Assembly: GCA_009927445.1 (NCBI GenBank)
Contig: RFMZ01000219.1
Location: 1 to 64,000, forward strand
Source of the DNA: Betaproteobacteria bacterium
GTDB lineage: Bacteria; Pseudomonadota; Gammaproteobacteria; Burkholderiales; Burkholderiaceae
DNA: 64,000 nt
Direction of reading: 5' to 3'
Shown one piece after another: positions 44,312 to 53,507 of the stretch (position 1 is its first letter; each line of letters starts with the position of its first letter). Made by a program: the position numbers and the translations under genes. A model generated the notes under the pieces. It was not told where the DNA came from and ran no database searches. It worked only from the letters and a program-made list of their open reading frames with translations.

Positions 44312-45752
44312 TCACCCAGCTCCTCTAGCTCGTAAAGCCTTACCCGCATCAATTGCCTCACGCAGCACTTCTTGATAATCTAGCCGAGTAAATTGCCCGC
44401 CACGCTGCAAAACTCGCCCATCAGCAATGACGGTATCGACATTGCGTGGCTGAGCTAAATTCACTAAAGCCTCATAGGGGTCAGCCATTGGCGCCATATT
44501 AATATCACCCGTACGCACTAAAATCAGATCGGCCCGCTTACCCGGGGTGAGTGAACCGGTGCGATTGGCAATACCTAAATCAACGGCACCGTCTAGTGTG
44601 GCTAGTTGTACCAGTCGTTTTGCCGTGAGTGGGATACGGTTCCCGACACGGTGACGGTGCAAATGGTACAAAAATCGCATACATTGGAAAAAGTCTACAT
44701 TGTAGGTGCCCGTCAAATCAATCGACATACTCACTTTTACCCCAGCCTCTAATAGCTCAGCTAACTGAATCACCCCTGCACTTGCAGGACGCTGGGACTC
44801 ACCAACTGGCGACATACTGTAACTGACGCCTCGAGCGTGTAATATTTTTCGTTCCTCTGCAGTCGTAAGCAAGGGATGAACGAGTTGCACATCTGCGCCC
44901 AAAAAGCCATTTTTTTCAAGTAACATAATCAGGACTGGCGCCAGAAGTATGCATCGTAATCGGCAGCCCAAGAGCCCGAGCTTGCGCCCACTCCTTGCGA
45001 GCAGTTTCAACCGAAATATTCCCACGCAGTGGGTTCGTATCATCACCAATGTTGCGCGAGCAAAAACCCAATGTCAACATGCCATCATTAGGCATCCACT
45101 GGCTCTTGATTTTGGCTAATCCGGAGAAATCCATGGGTAAATTATTAGGCGCGCCTTGGGCTGCACCGTATGAAAAACGACCACGTAGTCCCATATCACG
45201 CATCGCACGCAACTCGGCATCTGCATGCTCAGCAGAGGCAATGTTATGCGCCCAGTTATGAACCGTCGTAGCGCCAGCGCTAATTGCCTCAGCCATGCCA
45301 AGTCGAACACTGGCATAGTGATAAGCTGGCGTAAAATGACGCCCCAAAGCACTAGTAACTGGGAAATATCCACGCTTATTATCGTCTGTACTCATCATTG
45401 GACGTAATAGACTAGTCCATAGATGCCAATGGGTCTCGACAAAACCAGGCATACAAATCATGCCGTTCGCGTCCATCACTTTAACTGCAGGTGCATGAAT
45501 TTCATTGGCAATGGCCACAATGACGCCATTTCGAACATGAACGTCACCGCGCACAAAATCACCTACCGAGGCATCCATCGATAATATATTCGCCCCACGA
45601 ATAACAAACTCATCTCGGTCTACAAATGACTCTCCAATTGCGCTGGAATAATTGCCTTTTTGCGCACAACCAAAACTCGTCGCTACCCCAGAGACAGCAA
45701 TTGCAGAGGCTACTTTGAGTAGACTTCGCCTTTCACTATTTAGCTTGGTCAT
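44312..45752 (-). pseudogene. Frameshifted amidohydrolase (cytosine-deaminase type)
   Basis: Two overlapping frames make one amidohydrolase of about 485 residues. The N-terminal part (start 45752, RBS AAAAGGAGATAAG) has an RRSLLK Tat-like signal, the GFVETHWHLW metal motif and ITMHTSGASPDYVT before a stop at 44916. The C-terminal part continues in another frame from LLEKNGFLGADVQLVHPL through SMSIDLTGTYNVD to SLTPGKRADLILV. The shift lies near 44925-44945, just before the stop, and is not inside the adjacent A7 run. It is either a broken gene or a sequencing error. Relatives deaminate or dechlorinate ring compounds (TrzA/AtzB group). Confidence 0.85.
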
Positions 45753-46131
45753 CTTATCTCCTTTTTATATTATTACTATCAATATACTATAGATTCCCAC
45801 TCGATTAATCTGACTCAAATACTTTAAAGCGACAAATCACTGCAATCGATGGCAGTCGATATTTTGTCAATTACTTACTTACAAAGTCTCGGGAAAACCC
45901 TAATGACCGATATTTTATAAAGTATCTAATAAGCTCAAAACATCCAATTTTGTTAGGCAAATCTGTGGCGCAATAGTACCTATCATCCAAATAGTCCGGC
46001 ATTGCAAGCTGATTTCACATACACATGAATTTCTTGCAGATCATAGTAAACGCACATCAAACGATCCAACAGCAATACCTTTTAGGGTTAAACTAGTTTA
46101 AATAAACAAGTCATCTTCTCAAGGAAAATTT
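45753..46131. other. Divergent intergenic region
   Basis: About 380 bases between the frameshifted amidohydrolase (-) and a Bug gene (+). No coding frame is convincing. It holds a 14-base perfect palindrome (46088-46101) close to the Bug start and must contain promoters in both directions. Confidence 0.5.
46088..46101. promoter_or_regulatory. Palindromic site before a Bug gene
   Basis: TTAAACTAGTTTAA is a perfect 14-base palindrome whose end is 30 bases before the Bug start at 46132, a usual place for an operator. The sequence is AT-rich, so chance is possible. No cognate regulator is in the window. Confidence 0.35.
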
Positions 46132-47118
46132 ATGCCCCCCAATTTTTATCGTGGCCTACAACTGATTACTTTGGCCATTAGTCTTTTCTCTATGTCTAGC
46201 CCCTTCGCCCAAGATGTGGATTATCCAAAAGGACCTGTCAAATTAATCGTTCCTATAGGAGCAGGTGGCGGAACTGATATTTTAGGAAGAAAGGTTGCCC
46301 AAAAACTGACTGAAATCTTAAAGCAATCAGCTTTTGTTGAAAATAAAGCTGGTGCAGGATCATTGATCGGCACTGACTTTGTCGCTAAAGCATCGCCTGA
46401 TGGATATACGCTTCTCGTGGGTGGATTATTTAATATGGTCATGAACAAAGCACTCATGAAAAACCTACCCTATGATCCTGCAAAAGATTTTGTTCCTTTA
46501 GGCTATGTTTCATCTTACCCTTTTGTATTGACGCTGCGACCTGATTTTCCTGCAAATAACCTTGCTGAAATGGTTAAAGTGATGAAAGAAAAACCAGGCC
46601 AATACTCCTACGGTTCGGCTGGCGTTGGAACACTACAACATGTTTGGGGAAATATTTTATTGCGTAATTTAGGACTGGAGTTAATCCATGTACCATTCAA
46701 AGGCTCTCCCCCAGCCTATCAAGAAATGTTGGCTGGTCGCTTAGATATGATATTTGATAATGTCTCCTCCAGTAAAAGCTATGTTCAAACAGGACGCATC
46801 AAAGGTATCGCAGTCTCTAGCGAAAAGCGTACTTTAGCGCTTCCCAACCTACCAACGATAAATGAGACTAACCTGACTAAATTTAATGGCGAGAGTTGGT
46901 TCGGCATTTTTGCTCCAACCGGAACATCTCCCGCAATTGTTAATAAACTACGCACAGCGATGGCACAGATTAATAAAGATAGTGAATTTAATGCCCAGAT
47001 CGAACAGGATGGAGGCAGACTACTCAATATTCCTGCGAGTCAACAACAAGCCTTTTTACTCGATGAAATCAACCGCTGGGTACCGGTGGTAATGAATAGT
47101 AATATCAAAGTGGATTAA
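46132..47118 (+). CDS. Bug-family periplasmic receptor
   Basis: A 328-residue Bug receptor; signal peptide ends near SPFAQ. Ligand loops: IVPIGAGGGTDILGR and VENKAGAGSLIGTDFVAK. AAGGAAAATTT precedes the start. Its stop overlaps by four bases the end of the convergent gentisate-dioxygenase-like gene, so there is no room for a terminator. The neighbouring gentisate-type genes suggest an aromatic acid ligand. Confidence 0.9.
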   Translation: MPPNFYRGLQLITLAISLFSMSSPFAQDVDYPKGPVKLIVPIGAGGGTDILGRKVAQKLTEILKQSAFVENKAGAGSLIGTDFVAKASPDGYTLLVGGLFNMVMNKALMKNLPYDPAKDFVPLGYVSSYPFVLTLRPDFPANNLAEMVKVMKEKPGQYSYGSAGVGTLQHVWGNILLRNLGLELIHVPFKGSPPAYQEMLAGRLDMIFDNVSSSKSYVQTGRIKGIAVSSEKRTLALPNLPTINETNLTKFNGESWFGIFAPTGTSPAIVNKLRTAMAQINKDSEFNAQIEQDGGRLLNIPASQQQAFLLDEINRWVPVVMNSNIKVD

Positions 47119-48098
47119 GATGATTTACTGAGATATTCTTCTTGCCAAAAACCCAATGTTTTTTGAGCAGCACGATCAGAAAAGCTAAATAACATACAGT
47201 TTTGGGATGATCGAAATTGGTATTTCTTCCATGAGGGAATAACCACAACATCATGCTCTTGTAAATGGAGTGTTTGATCCTCCATATCGATGTAGCAAGA
47301 TCCTTGTGCAACATTAAAAACCGAACTCTCTGTCGAACGGTAAATACTCCCCGCAAAATTTGAGGGAAGTAATTGCATAAAGGCCGCCATTGTTTTAAAG
47401 GCAAACTCACCGCTAACCTCATTCGAATAGACATATTTAAAGCCATGGGCAGGATCGCACAAGGATTCATCATTTGCTCGCTCTTTAAGAATTGCAGATA
47501 TTTTCTTGAATGGAAAAATTAAAGGCTGCGCCTGATCCACCGGTACCTGCTTTAAAGGAAAAGTCTGGGCTGAATAATTTTCGCGAAAGTGGGCCCCAAA
47601 TAGACTAGTAAATGGAGTGTCTAAACCGTCCATCCAAACAACTGCCTCTTCTCCCTCATTGCCGTGATCGTGCCAAGACCAGCTTGGCGTAACTACAAAA
47701 TCTCCCGGACTCATTGGAACTTTATGGCCATCAATACTTGTATAAGCACCCGCGCCCTCTACTAAAAATCTCAGGGCGTTGGGGGTATGCCGATGCGAAA
47801 AAGCAAACTCCCCGGGTAGGATAATCTGCTGGCCAGCAAATAAAGAGTTTGCAATAAAAGACGTGCCCCTGAGCGAGGGATTTTCCATCACTAAAACTCT
47901 GCGTTCAGCATCCTTTTTGGTAATTAATTGGGTAGCCTCATCAAGTAAAGGTCTCATTTGCTGATATGGCCAATGCGCCACCACACAATCCGAACCTGGC
48001 ACTAATTTGACCTGCCGATCCCAAAGAGGTAATAGCCCCAGCGCATGAATACGCTCTTTAAATTCGATTAGTGCCTCTAGATTATGAACTTGATTCAT
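47115..48098 (-). CDS. Gentisate 1,2-dioxygenase-like bicupin
   Basis: A 327-residue bicupin of the gentisate/1-hydroxy-2-naphthoate/salicylate dioxygenase family. The N-terminal cupin has the iron ligands in SHRHTPNALRF and WHDHGNEG; the second cupin lacks obvious metal histidines, as usual. These Fe(II) enzymes open the ring between a hydroxyl and the neighbouring carboxyl-bearing carbon. ATG 48098 has GAGAT ahead; a TTG lies one codon upstream. It lies nine bases downstream of a fumarylacetoacetate-hydrolase-family gene, the standard gentisate pair. Confidence 0.87.
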   Translation of the reverse strand: MNQVHNLEALIEFKERIHALGLLPLWDRQVKLVPGSDCVVAHWPYQQMRPLLDEATQLITKKDAERRVLVMENPSLRGTSFIANSLFAGQQIILPGEFAFSHRHTPNALRFLVEGAGAYTSIDGHKVPMSPGDFVVTPSWSWHDHGNEGEEAVVWMDGLDTPFTSLFGAHFRENYSAQTFPLKQVPVDQAQPLIFPFKKISAILKERANDESLCDPAHGFKYVYSNEVSGEFAFKTMAAFMQLLPSNFAGSIYRSTESSVFNVAQGSCYIDMEDQTLHLQEHDVVVIPSWKKYQFRSSQNCMLFSFSDRAAQKTLGFWQEEYLSKSS

Positions 48099-48107
48099 CA
48101 AACGATC

Positions 48108-48980
48108 TCAGCTTACTGCCGCAGTCGTCTCAAATATAGAAGCTCTGCCCCCAGAAGTCTGCTTAACCATAACGGTCATCGAACCAATTTTTTCAAATTC
48201 AATTTTGACATGGTCACCTCCCTTTATAGGACCTACCCCAGCAGGAGTCCCAGCTGCAATAATGTCACCCGGCTCTAAGGTCATAATGTGAGAAGCTATC
48301 TCAATCATGCCAGGAATATCAACGATTAAATCCCGCGTATTAGCGTCTTGCCGCAACTCGTCGTTAACCCATAATCTACCGCGCAAATTACTCGGATCAC
48401 CAAGTTCATCAGCAGTCATAATCCACGGACCTACTGGACAAAAAGTATCAAAAGCTTTCCGAGCAACTCGCTCTTCCTTACCCCGCACCACAATATCCAT
48501 TAAACATGAGTATCCAAATACGTAATCTTGCCAATCCTCTCTAGGGATATCCTTTCCACGTTTACCAATCACGATAGCTAATTCACATTCGTGATCAATT
48601 CGACGATCCGGCAAATCTGGTAAAAGAATCGGATCACTAGGCCCACTCAATGAAGAAGGCGGCTTTAAAAAAAATCCTAAGTTATTTGCCTTAGCTTGCC
48701 GACCCATTTCAGTTGCATGATCATGGTAATTAATCGGATAAGCAATCACCTTAGAACTTGCTGGGATCGGAGTAAGTAACTGGACTTGAGATAACGGTAT
48801 CCTTGGCCTTGCAAGGGCAGCACGCAGAGTCGGCTCAAATTGTTGATACTCAGCAATCAAGCGGTTCATAGCGACTAAAGGCCAAGCCTCAAGATCTTTA
48901 TTGACCAGATCATTGATATCAATGATCTCCTCATCAACTACGATGCCAATATGTCCCTCATTAAATCGTGCAAGTTTCAT
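48108..48980 (-). CDS. Fumarylacetoacetate hydrolase family protein
   Basis: A 290-residue FAH-family enzyme. The metal site is seen in DHECELAIVIGKRG (about 128-141), with IAAGTPAGVGP near 241. With the gentisate-type dioxygenase downstream, the likely job is hydrolysis of maleylpyruvate or fumarylpyruvate to pyruvate plus maleate or fumarate. No maleylpyruvate isomerase gene is present, which fits direct maleylpyruvate hydrolysis. GAGGATTGG precedes the ATG. It is divergent from the operon at 49154-55558. Confidence 0.9.
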   Translation of the reverse strand: MKLARFNEGHIGIVVDEEIIDINDLVNKDLEAWPLVAMNRLIAEYQQFEPTLRAALARPRIPLSQVQLLTPIPASSKVIAYPINYHDHATEMGRQAKANNLGFFLKPPSSLSGPSDPILLPDLPDRRIDHECELAIVIGKRGKDIPREDWQDYVFGYSCLMDIVVRGKEERVARKAFDTFCPVGPWIMTADELGDPSNLRGRLWVNDELRQDANTRDLIVDIPGMIEIASHIMTLEPGDIIAAGTPAGVGPIKGGDHVKIEFEKIGSMTVMVKQTSGGRASIFETTAAVS

Positions 48981-49102
48981 CCAATCCTCTACAATTTTTT
49001 TGATTTTTTACTACTTGTTGAAAATAAATTTATACTTATCATATATGAAATCCTTCCTAATTCAGATAAATTACCAAACAGTGCGATTGAGCGAGTCCTT
49101 AT

Positions 49103-49138
49103 GTTGATTGTTGAGTTCGTTGTTGAGTTGGTTGTTGA
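49103..49138 (+). repeat. Three tandem 12-base repeats before a Bug operon
   Basis: Three units follow without gaps: GTTGATTGTTGA (49103-49114), GTTCGTTGTTGA (49115-49126) and GTTGGTTGTTGA (49127-49138), differing only at positions 4-5. They end 15 bases before the first start codon of the six-gene operon and occupy the place of a leader or ribosome-site region; no Shine-Dalgarno sequence is seen between them and ATG 49154. Confidence 0.75.
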
Positions 49139-49153
49139 TTTTTAATTTCTCCC

Positions 49154-50140
49154 ATGAGAAAGACTTGCTTGCGCATACCCTACCTACTCCTGATATCTTT
49201 CCTGATGTTGTTTGGGCCAATTACTTATTCCCAAAATCCAAGCTTAAATTATCCGAATAAACAAATTACCCTCGTTGTACCCTACACAACTGGTAGTACG
49301 GCCGATCTACTCGCTCGCCATATCGGCAATAAACTCTCTACTAAGTTGAGTGTGCCAATCATCGTTGACAATCGCGCGGGAGCAGCAGGTGTGATCGGTA
49401 CTGATTTTGTTGCTAAATCTGCGCCTGATGGCTATACCATTCTATTCACAGCAACTTCGCACGCATCGGTTGCGGCCATTAGAACTAAATTGCCATATGA
49501 CCCCATTCAAGGCTTCTCGGCGATTAGTCTTCTAGCCACAAGTGCAATGGGTTTAGTGATCAATCCAAATCTACCCCTCAATTCATATCAAGACTTCATA
49601 GCGCATGTCAAATCAAATCCAAATCAATATACCTACTCTTCTCCTGGAACAGGAACTACCCAACACTTGGCAATGGAGTTGCTCAAACAAAAAGGTGGCC
49701 TAGAAATTCTCCACGTACCTTATAAAGGTATTTCAGGAGCAATTACTGATCTAATGGGTGGTCATGTGCAAGCTAGTGTAGTTTCTTTGCAAGCCGCAAA
49801 CACCTATCTCCAAAGTGGGCAACTCAAAATGCTAGCTATATTTAGTGAAGATCGCTCTAAAGCTTTTCCTAAAGTGCCTACGCTCAAACAAGTTGGTATG
49901 AATGAAGTCGTAGATACTTGGTATGGTGTCTTAGGTCCCGCAAAACTCCCAAGTGAAATTATTCAAAAATTAAATACTGAAATGAATCTTCAACTCAATA
50001 CCCCAGAATTGAAAGACCTCATGGATAAGCAAGGTTTAAATCAGGTGGGCGGTCCAAGCGAAAGGATGCAAAATCTCCTGCAAACAGATATTAGTAAGTG
50101 GAAGTTGGTGGTAAAAAATGGCAATATTAAAACTGAATAA
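49154..50140 (+). CDS. Bug-family periplasmic receptor
   Basis: A 328-residue Bug receptor; signal peptide ends near ITYSQ. Ligand loops: VVPYTTGSTADLLAR and VDNRAGAAGVIGTDFVAK. It opens the six-gene operon. No clear ribosome site precedes ATG 49154; a threefold 12-base repeat lies there instead. The next gene follows after 10 bases. Confidence 0.9.
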   Translation: MRKTCLRIPYLLLISFLMLFGPITYSQNPSLNYPNKQITLVVPYTTGSTADLLARHIGNKLSTKLSVPIIVDNRAGAAGVIGTDFVAKSAPDGYTILFTATSHASVAAIRTKLPYDPIQGFSAISLLATSAMGLVINPNLPLNSYQDFIAHVKSNPNQYTYSSPGTGTTQHLAMELLKQKGGLEILHVPYKGISGAITDLMGGHVQASVVSLQAANTYLQSGQLKMLAIFSEDRSKAFPKVPTLKQVGMNEVVDTWYGVLGPAKLPSEIIQKLNTEMNLQLNTPELKDLMDKQGLNQVGGPSERMQNLLQTDISKWKLVVKNGNIKTE

Positions 50141-50150
50141 AGGTGCATCA

Positions 50151-50861
50151 ATGAGTATTATTGAAGACTTAGTTATCGCATCTCGTATTTGTGTAGAACA
50201 TGGCGTCATTGATGCCTATGGCCATGTCAGCGCCCGAAATCCTGAAAATCCAAATACCTACTTTATCTCGCGTGATCTCGCCCCAGAACTGATTACGCAA
50301 GCAGATATCCTTGAATTAGATATGGAAAGTAAACCCATCAAACCGGATAGTCCAAGAAGTTATAACGAGCGATTTATTCATAGTGAAATTTATAAAGCCC
50401 GGCCAGATGTGCATTCGATCGTTCATAATCATTCACCAACCGTAGTCCCTTTTAGCTGTACCAATTGTGAGTTACGCCCCATATTTCATATGGCAGCCTT
50501 CATTGGATTAGGCATACCGAACTGGGATATCCGAGAGGCTGAGCTTGGCACAGATATGTTGGTGCGAAATAGCCTGCACGGTAAATCCCTCGCAGATAAA
50601 CTCGGTGCTCATCCCGCAGCACTCATGCGCGGCCATGGCTCTGTGGTTGTGGGAGAAAAAATTCAAATTGCAGTTGGCCGAACAATCTATCTGGAACAAA
50701 ATGCCAAAATGCAATATCAAGCAATGACCATGTTTGGCAAACCAACAGAGGTCATCTATATGGATGATGATGAAGTGTCTGCGAATGTTAAATGGCAAGA
50801 GTACTACCGCTCCTGGGATTTATGGAAAAAAAAGTGGCAAAAAAAACTAGCGCAGGAGTAA
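50151..50861 (+). CDS. Class II aldolase-family protein (CmtD-like)
   Basis: A 236-residue class II aldolase/adducin-family protein with metal histidines in SIVHNHSPTVVPF and MRGHGSVVVG. It resembles ring-cleavage-product decarboxylases such as CmtD more than sugar aldolases. ATG 50151 has AAGGTG ahead and lies 10 bases after the Bug stop; a longer frame from 50118 would overlap that gene. It is homologous throughout to the protein at 18939-19640. In this operon it would act after ring cleavage, yet no dioxygenase is in the operon itself. Confidence 0.87.
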   Translation: MSIIEDLVIASRICVEHGVIDAYGHVSARNPENPNTYFISRDLAPELITQADILELDMESKPIKPDSPRSYNERFIHSEIYKARPDVHSIVHNHSPTVVPFSCTNCELRPIFHMAAFIGLGIPNWDIREAELGTDMLVRNSLHGKSLADKLGAHPAALMRGHGSVVVGEKIQIAVGRTIYLEQNAKMQYQAMTMFGKPTEVIYMDDDEVSANVKWQEYYRSWDLWKKKWQKKLAQE

Positions 50862-50870
50862 TTCTTCCTC

Positions 50871-52490
50871 ATGCAAGTAAAGCCCACTTTAAATCCTGAT
50901 GTCATCATCGTGGGTGCTGGACCTGTTGGTCTAGCTTTAGCTATTGAACTCGGACAACGAAATATTTCCTGCGTTATCCTCGAAAAAAATGAACGGGTTG
51001 GCTACGCCCCTCGAGCTAAAACAACGAATGCTAGAACTAGAGAGCATTTCCGTCGTTGGGGTATTGCACAAAACCTGCGCAAAGCATCTCCTCTAGGGAT
51101 GGACTACCCGTCTAATGTGGTTTTTTGCACCAGACTTTCCGGCTTTGAATTAATGCGCTTTGAAAATGCTTTTTACTGCGCACCAGGGAGAAATCCCTTA
51201 TATTCTGAGCATTCTCAATGGATCCCTCAATACACCGTTGAAGAAGTCATGCGCAGCCATGTTAGTGCCTTACCATCGGTACAAATGCTATTTAATACGG
51301 AAGTTTTACAAGTCAGCCAACAAGCAGATCAAGTCCAACTAGTGGCCCACACCAAAAGTAATCAATCAACATTCCAACTCGCAAGCAAGTTTTTAATTGG
51401 CGCTGACGGCTCTAAAAGCAAAATCCGAGAAGAAATTGGCGCCAAAATGGAAGGTATCCATGGTCTATCTAAAAATTTCAATATCGTTTTTAAAGCACCA
51501 GGTTTAGAAAAAGCCCATCTCTTAGGTCCGGCAATTATGTATTGGCAAGTTAATCCAGATGCACCTGGATTAATCGGGCCGATGGACCAAGATAAGTGGT
51601 TTTTTATGCCAACTGGCGTCCCTAAAGAAGCCAAATTTGATCTAAGTTCATCTACTGAATTAATCAAAAAATCAACTGGTATTAACCTACCCTATGAAGT
51701 CTTGTCATCCGACGAGTGGATTGCAAGTCGACTAATTGCTACTTCCTATCAAAATCGCAGAATATTCCTAGCCGGTGATGCTTGTCATTTACACCCACCA
51801 TTTGGGGGCTATGGGATGAATATGGGCATTGCCGATGCAGTCGACCTAGGCTGGAAAATTGCCGCAAATTTACAAGGCTGGGGAGGTCCATTACTTTTAG
51901 ATAGTTACGAAATTGAGAGAAGGCAAGTCCATGACCTAGTCATGAATGAGGCCGTTGTGAATCATGGTGTTCTTGGCAATCAACTGTGGGTCGATGGGCT
52001 CGAAGATCAGACCATCGTAGGAGCAGAACTCAGAAAACAAGTTGGTCAGCGTATCGAAATTACCAAATTGCGCGAGTTCTCTACTTTGGGCATTATTCTT
52101 GGCTATAGATATGAACATTCACCAGTCATTGTCGATGATCATCAAAGCTATCCGCCGATCGATTTTATTAATTATGTGCCATCCTCAAGACCCGGTTGTC
52201 TCGCACCACATGCCTGGATGCACGATGGTAGCTCTCTGTATGATCATTTTGGCATGGGGTATACCCTAATTTGCTTCAATAAAGATAGTATCTATTTATA
52301 TGAATTTTTGCAGTTAGCTCAACAAATGGGTATCCCTTTTAAAATGATTTCACCAATTGAACCAGGTATTTCACAACTCTACCAAAAACAATTGACAATT
52401 ATTCGGCCCGATCAACATATTGCTTGGCAAGGTGATGATCTTCCTAAAAATCCCCAAATGCTTCTGAAGCATATTACTGGCCAACAATAA
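50871..52490 (+). CDS. FAD-dependent aromatic hydroxylase
   Basis: A 539-residue group A flavoprotein monooxygenase of the MhpA/PcpB/TetX type: dinucleotide motif IVGAGPVGLALA (about 14-25), DG motif IGADGSKSKIR, GD motif LAGDACHLHPPFGGYGMN, and a C-terminal thioredoxin-like extension. It uses NAD(P)H and oxygen to hydroxylate a phenolic ring. It starts nine bases after the aldolase-family gene, and its TAA shares an A with the next ATG (TAATG). Confidence 0.92.
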   Translation: MQVKPTLNPDVIIVGAGPVGLALAIELGQRNISCVILEKNERVGYAPRAKTTNARTREHFRRWGIAQNLRKASPLGMDYPSNVVFCTRLSGFELMRFENAFYCAPGRNPLYSEHSQWIPQYTVEEVMRSHVSALPSVQMLFNTEVLQVSQQADQVQLVAHTKSNQSTFQLASKFLIGADGSKSKIREEIGAKMEGIHGLSKNFNIVFKAPGLEKAHLLGPAIMYWQVNPDAPGLIGPMDQDKWFFMPTGVPKEAKFDLSSSTELIKKSTGINLPYEVLSSDEWIASRLIATSYQNRRIFLAGDACHLHPPFGGYGMNMGIADAVDLGWKIAANLQGWGGPLLLDSYEIERRQVHDLVMNEAVVNHGVLGNQLWVDGLEDQTIVGAELRKQVGQRIEITKLREFSTLGIILGYRYEHSPVIVDDHQSYPPIDFINYVPSSRPGCLAPHAWMHDGSSLYDHFGMGYTLICFNKDSIYLYEFLQLAQQMGIPFKMISPIEPGISQLYQKQLTIIRPDQHIAWQGDDLPKNPQMLLKHITGQQ

Positions 52491-53491
52491 TGTCTTCAAC
52501 TTTACCTGCGCATTCTCCTATGTCAATCATGAAAAAATTTATCGCACTTTATCTCAATGTGTTTATTTGTATAAATGCTTTCGCGCAAGCGTATCCTGAC
52601 AAACCCATCAAAATTGTTACCTCCTTTTCTGCGGGCAGTGGGCCTGACGCCTTACTTCGCAATGTCAGCGAAAAAATGAGTAAATCGATTAACCAAGCTG
52701 TCATCGTAGATAACAGGCCTGGAGGTAATGGTTGGATTGCAGCTGATTTGGTTCGTAAAGCGCCAACAGATGGTTATACCTTCTTACAAGTTGACAATAC
52801 CCATGTAGCCCTCCAGCAACATCTATTTAAGAAAATGCCGTTTGACTTTAACAAAGAGTTTGAACCTGCGGCACCGATTTTTTGGACAAACTTTTTTATC
52901 GTCGTTCCAATGAACTCCCCATGGACAAGTGTCGCCGACCTCATCGCTGCCGCTAAAGAGAAAAATGGTCGATTATCGTTCGGCTCTTGGGGTGTGGGAA
53001 GTGCTGCCCACTTGGGATCTGCCCTTCTTGAAACAGAGATCGGATATCCCATGCTGCACATTCCGTTTAAAGAAATTCCGCAAGTCTATAACGCGGTTGC
53101 TAGTGGAGATATTGACTGGGCATTCGGTACCGCTGCATCTGCAGGCCCGTTATACCGAGGGAAAAAAGTTAAGTTTTTAGCAATCGCTGCGCCAAAAAGA
53201 CTCGATGGCTATAACGATGTGCCAACAGTGACTGAAGCTAATGGCCCCAAAAACTTCGAACTAAAGACCTGGGTGGCCATTTACGCGGCTAAAGGTACAC
53301 CTAAAGTTATGCTGGATAAATTCAATCAAGAGATGCGCCTGGCTTTATTGGATCCAGATATTCAAAAAAATATGCGAACTTTTGGTTTTGAGCCTTGGTT
53401 TAACTCGCCAGCAGAGGTCCAAAAGGAAGCGGATAGTCAATCTAAGAAATTTGCGACAATTGTAAAAAATACCAAAATATCGATTGACTAA
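52490..53491 (+). CDS. Bug-family periplasmic receptor
   Basis: A Bug receptor of up to 333 residues. The first loop is unusual, VTSFSAGSGPDALLR; the second is VDNRPGGNGWIAADLVRK. ATG 52490 overlaps the hydroxylase stop; ATG 52529 would give a cleaner signal peptide (MKKFIALYL to NAFAQ). Second of three receptor genes in this operon, and clearly different in sequence from the other two, so not a recent duplicate. Confidence 0.88.
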   Translation: MSSTLPAHSPMSIMKKFIALYLNVFICINAFAQAYPDKPIKIVTSFSAGSGPDALLRNVSEKMSKSINQAVIVDNRPGGNGWIAADLVRKAPTDGYTFLQVDNTHVALQQHLFKKMPFDFNKEFEPAAPIFWTNFFIVVPMNSPWTSVADLIAAAKEKNGRLSFGSWGVGSAAHLGSALLETEIGYPMLHIPFKEIPQVYNAVASGDIDWAFGTAASAGPLYRGKKVKFLAIAAPKRLDGYNDVPTVTEANGPKNFELKTWVAIYAAKGTPKVMLDKFNQEMRLALLDPDIQKNMRTFGFEPWFNSPAEVQKEADSQSKKFATIVKNTKISID

Positions 53492-53507
53492 CCTTCTTGA
53501 CCAAACC

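Noticed and set aside
48901-49145. Small + strand frames in the divergent gap before 49154
   Set aside because: They overlap the start of the FAH-family gene on the other strand and end in the 12-base repeats, giving low-complexity peptides.
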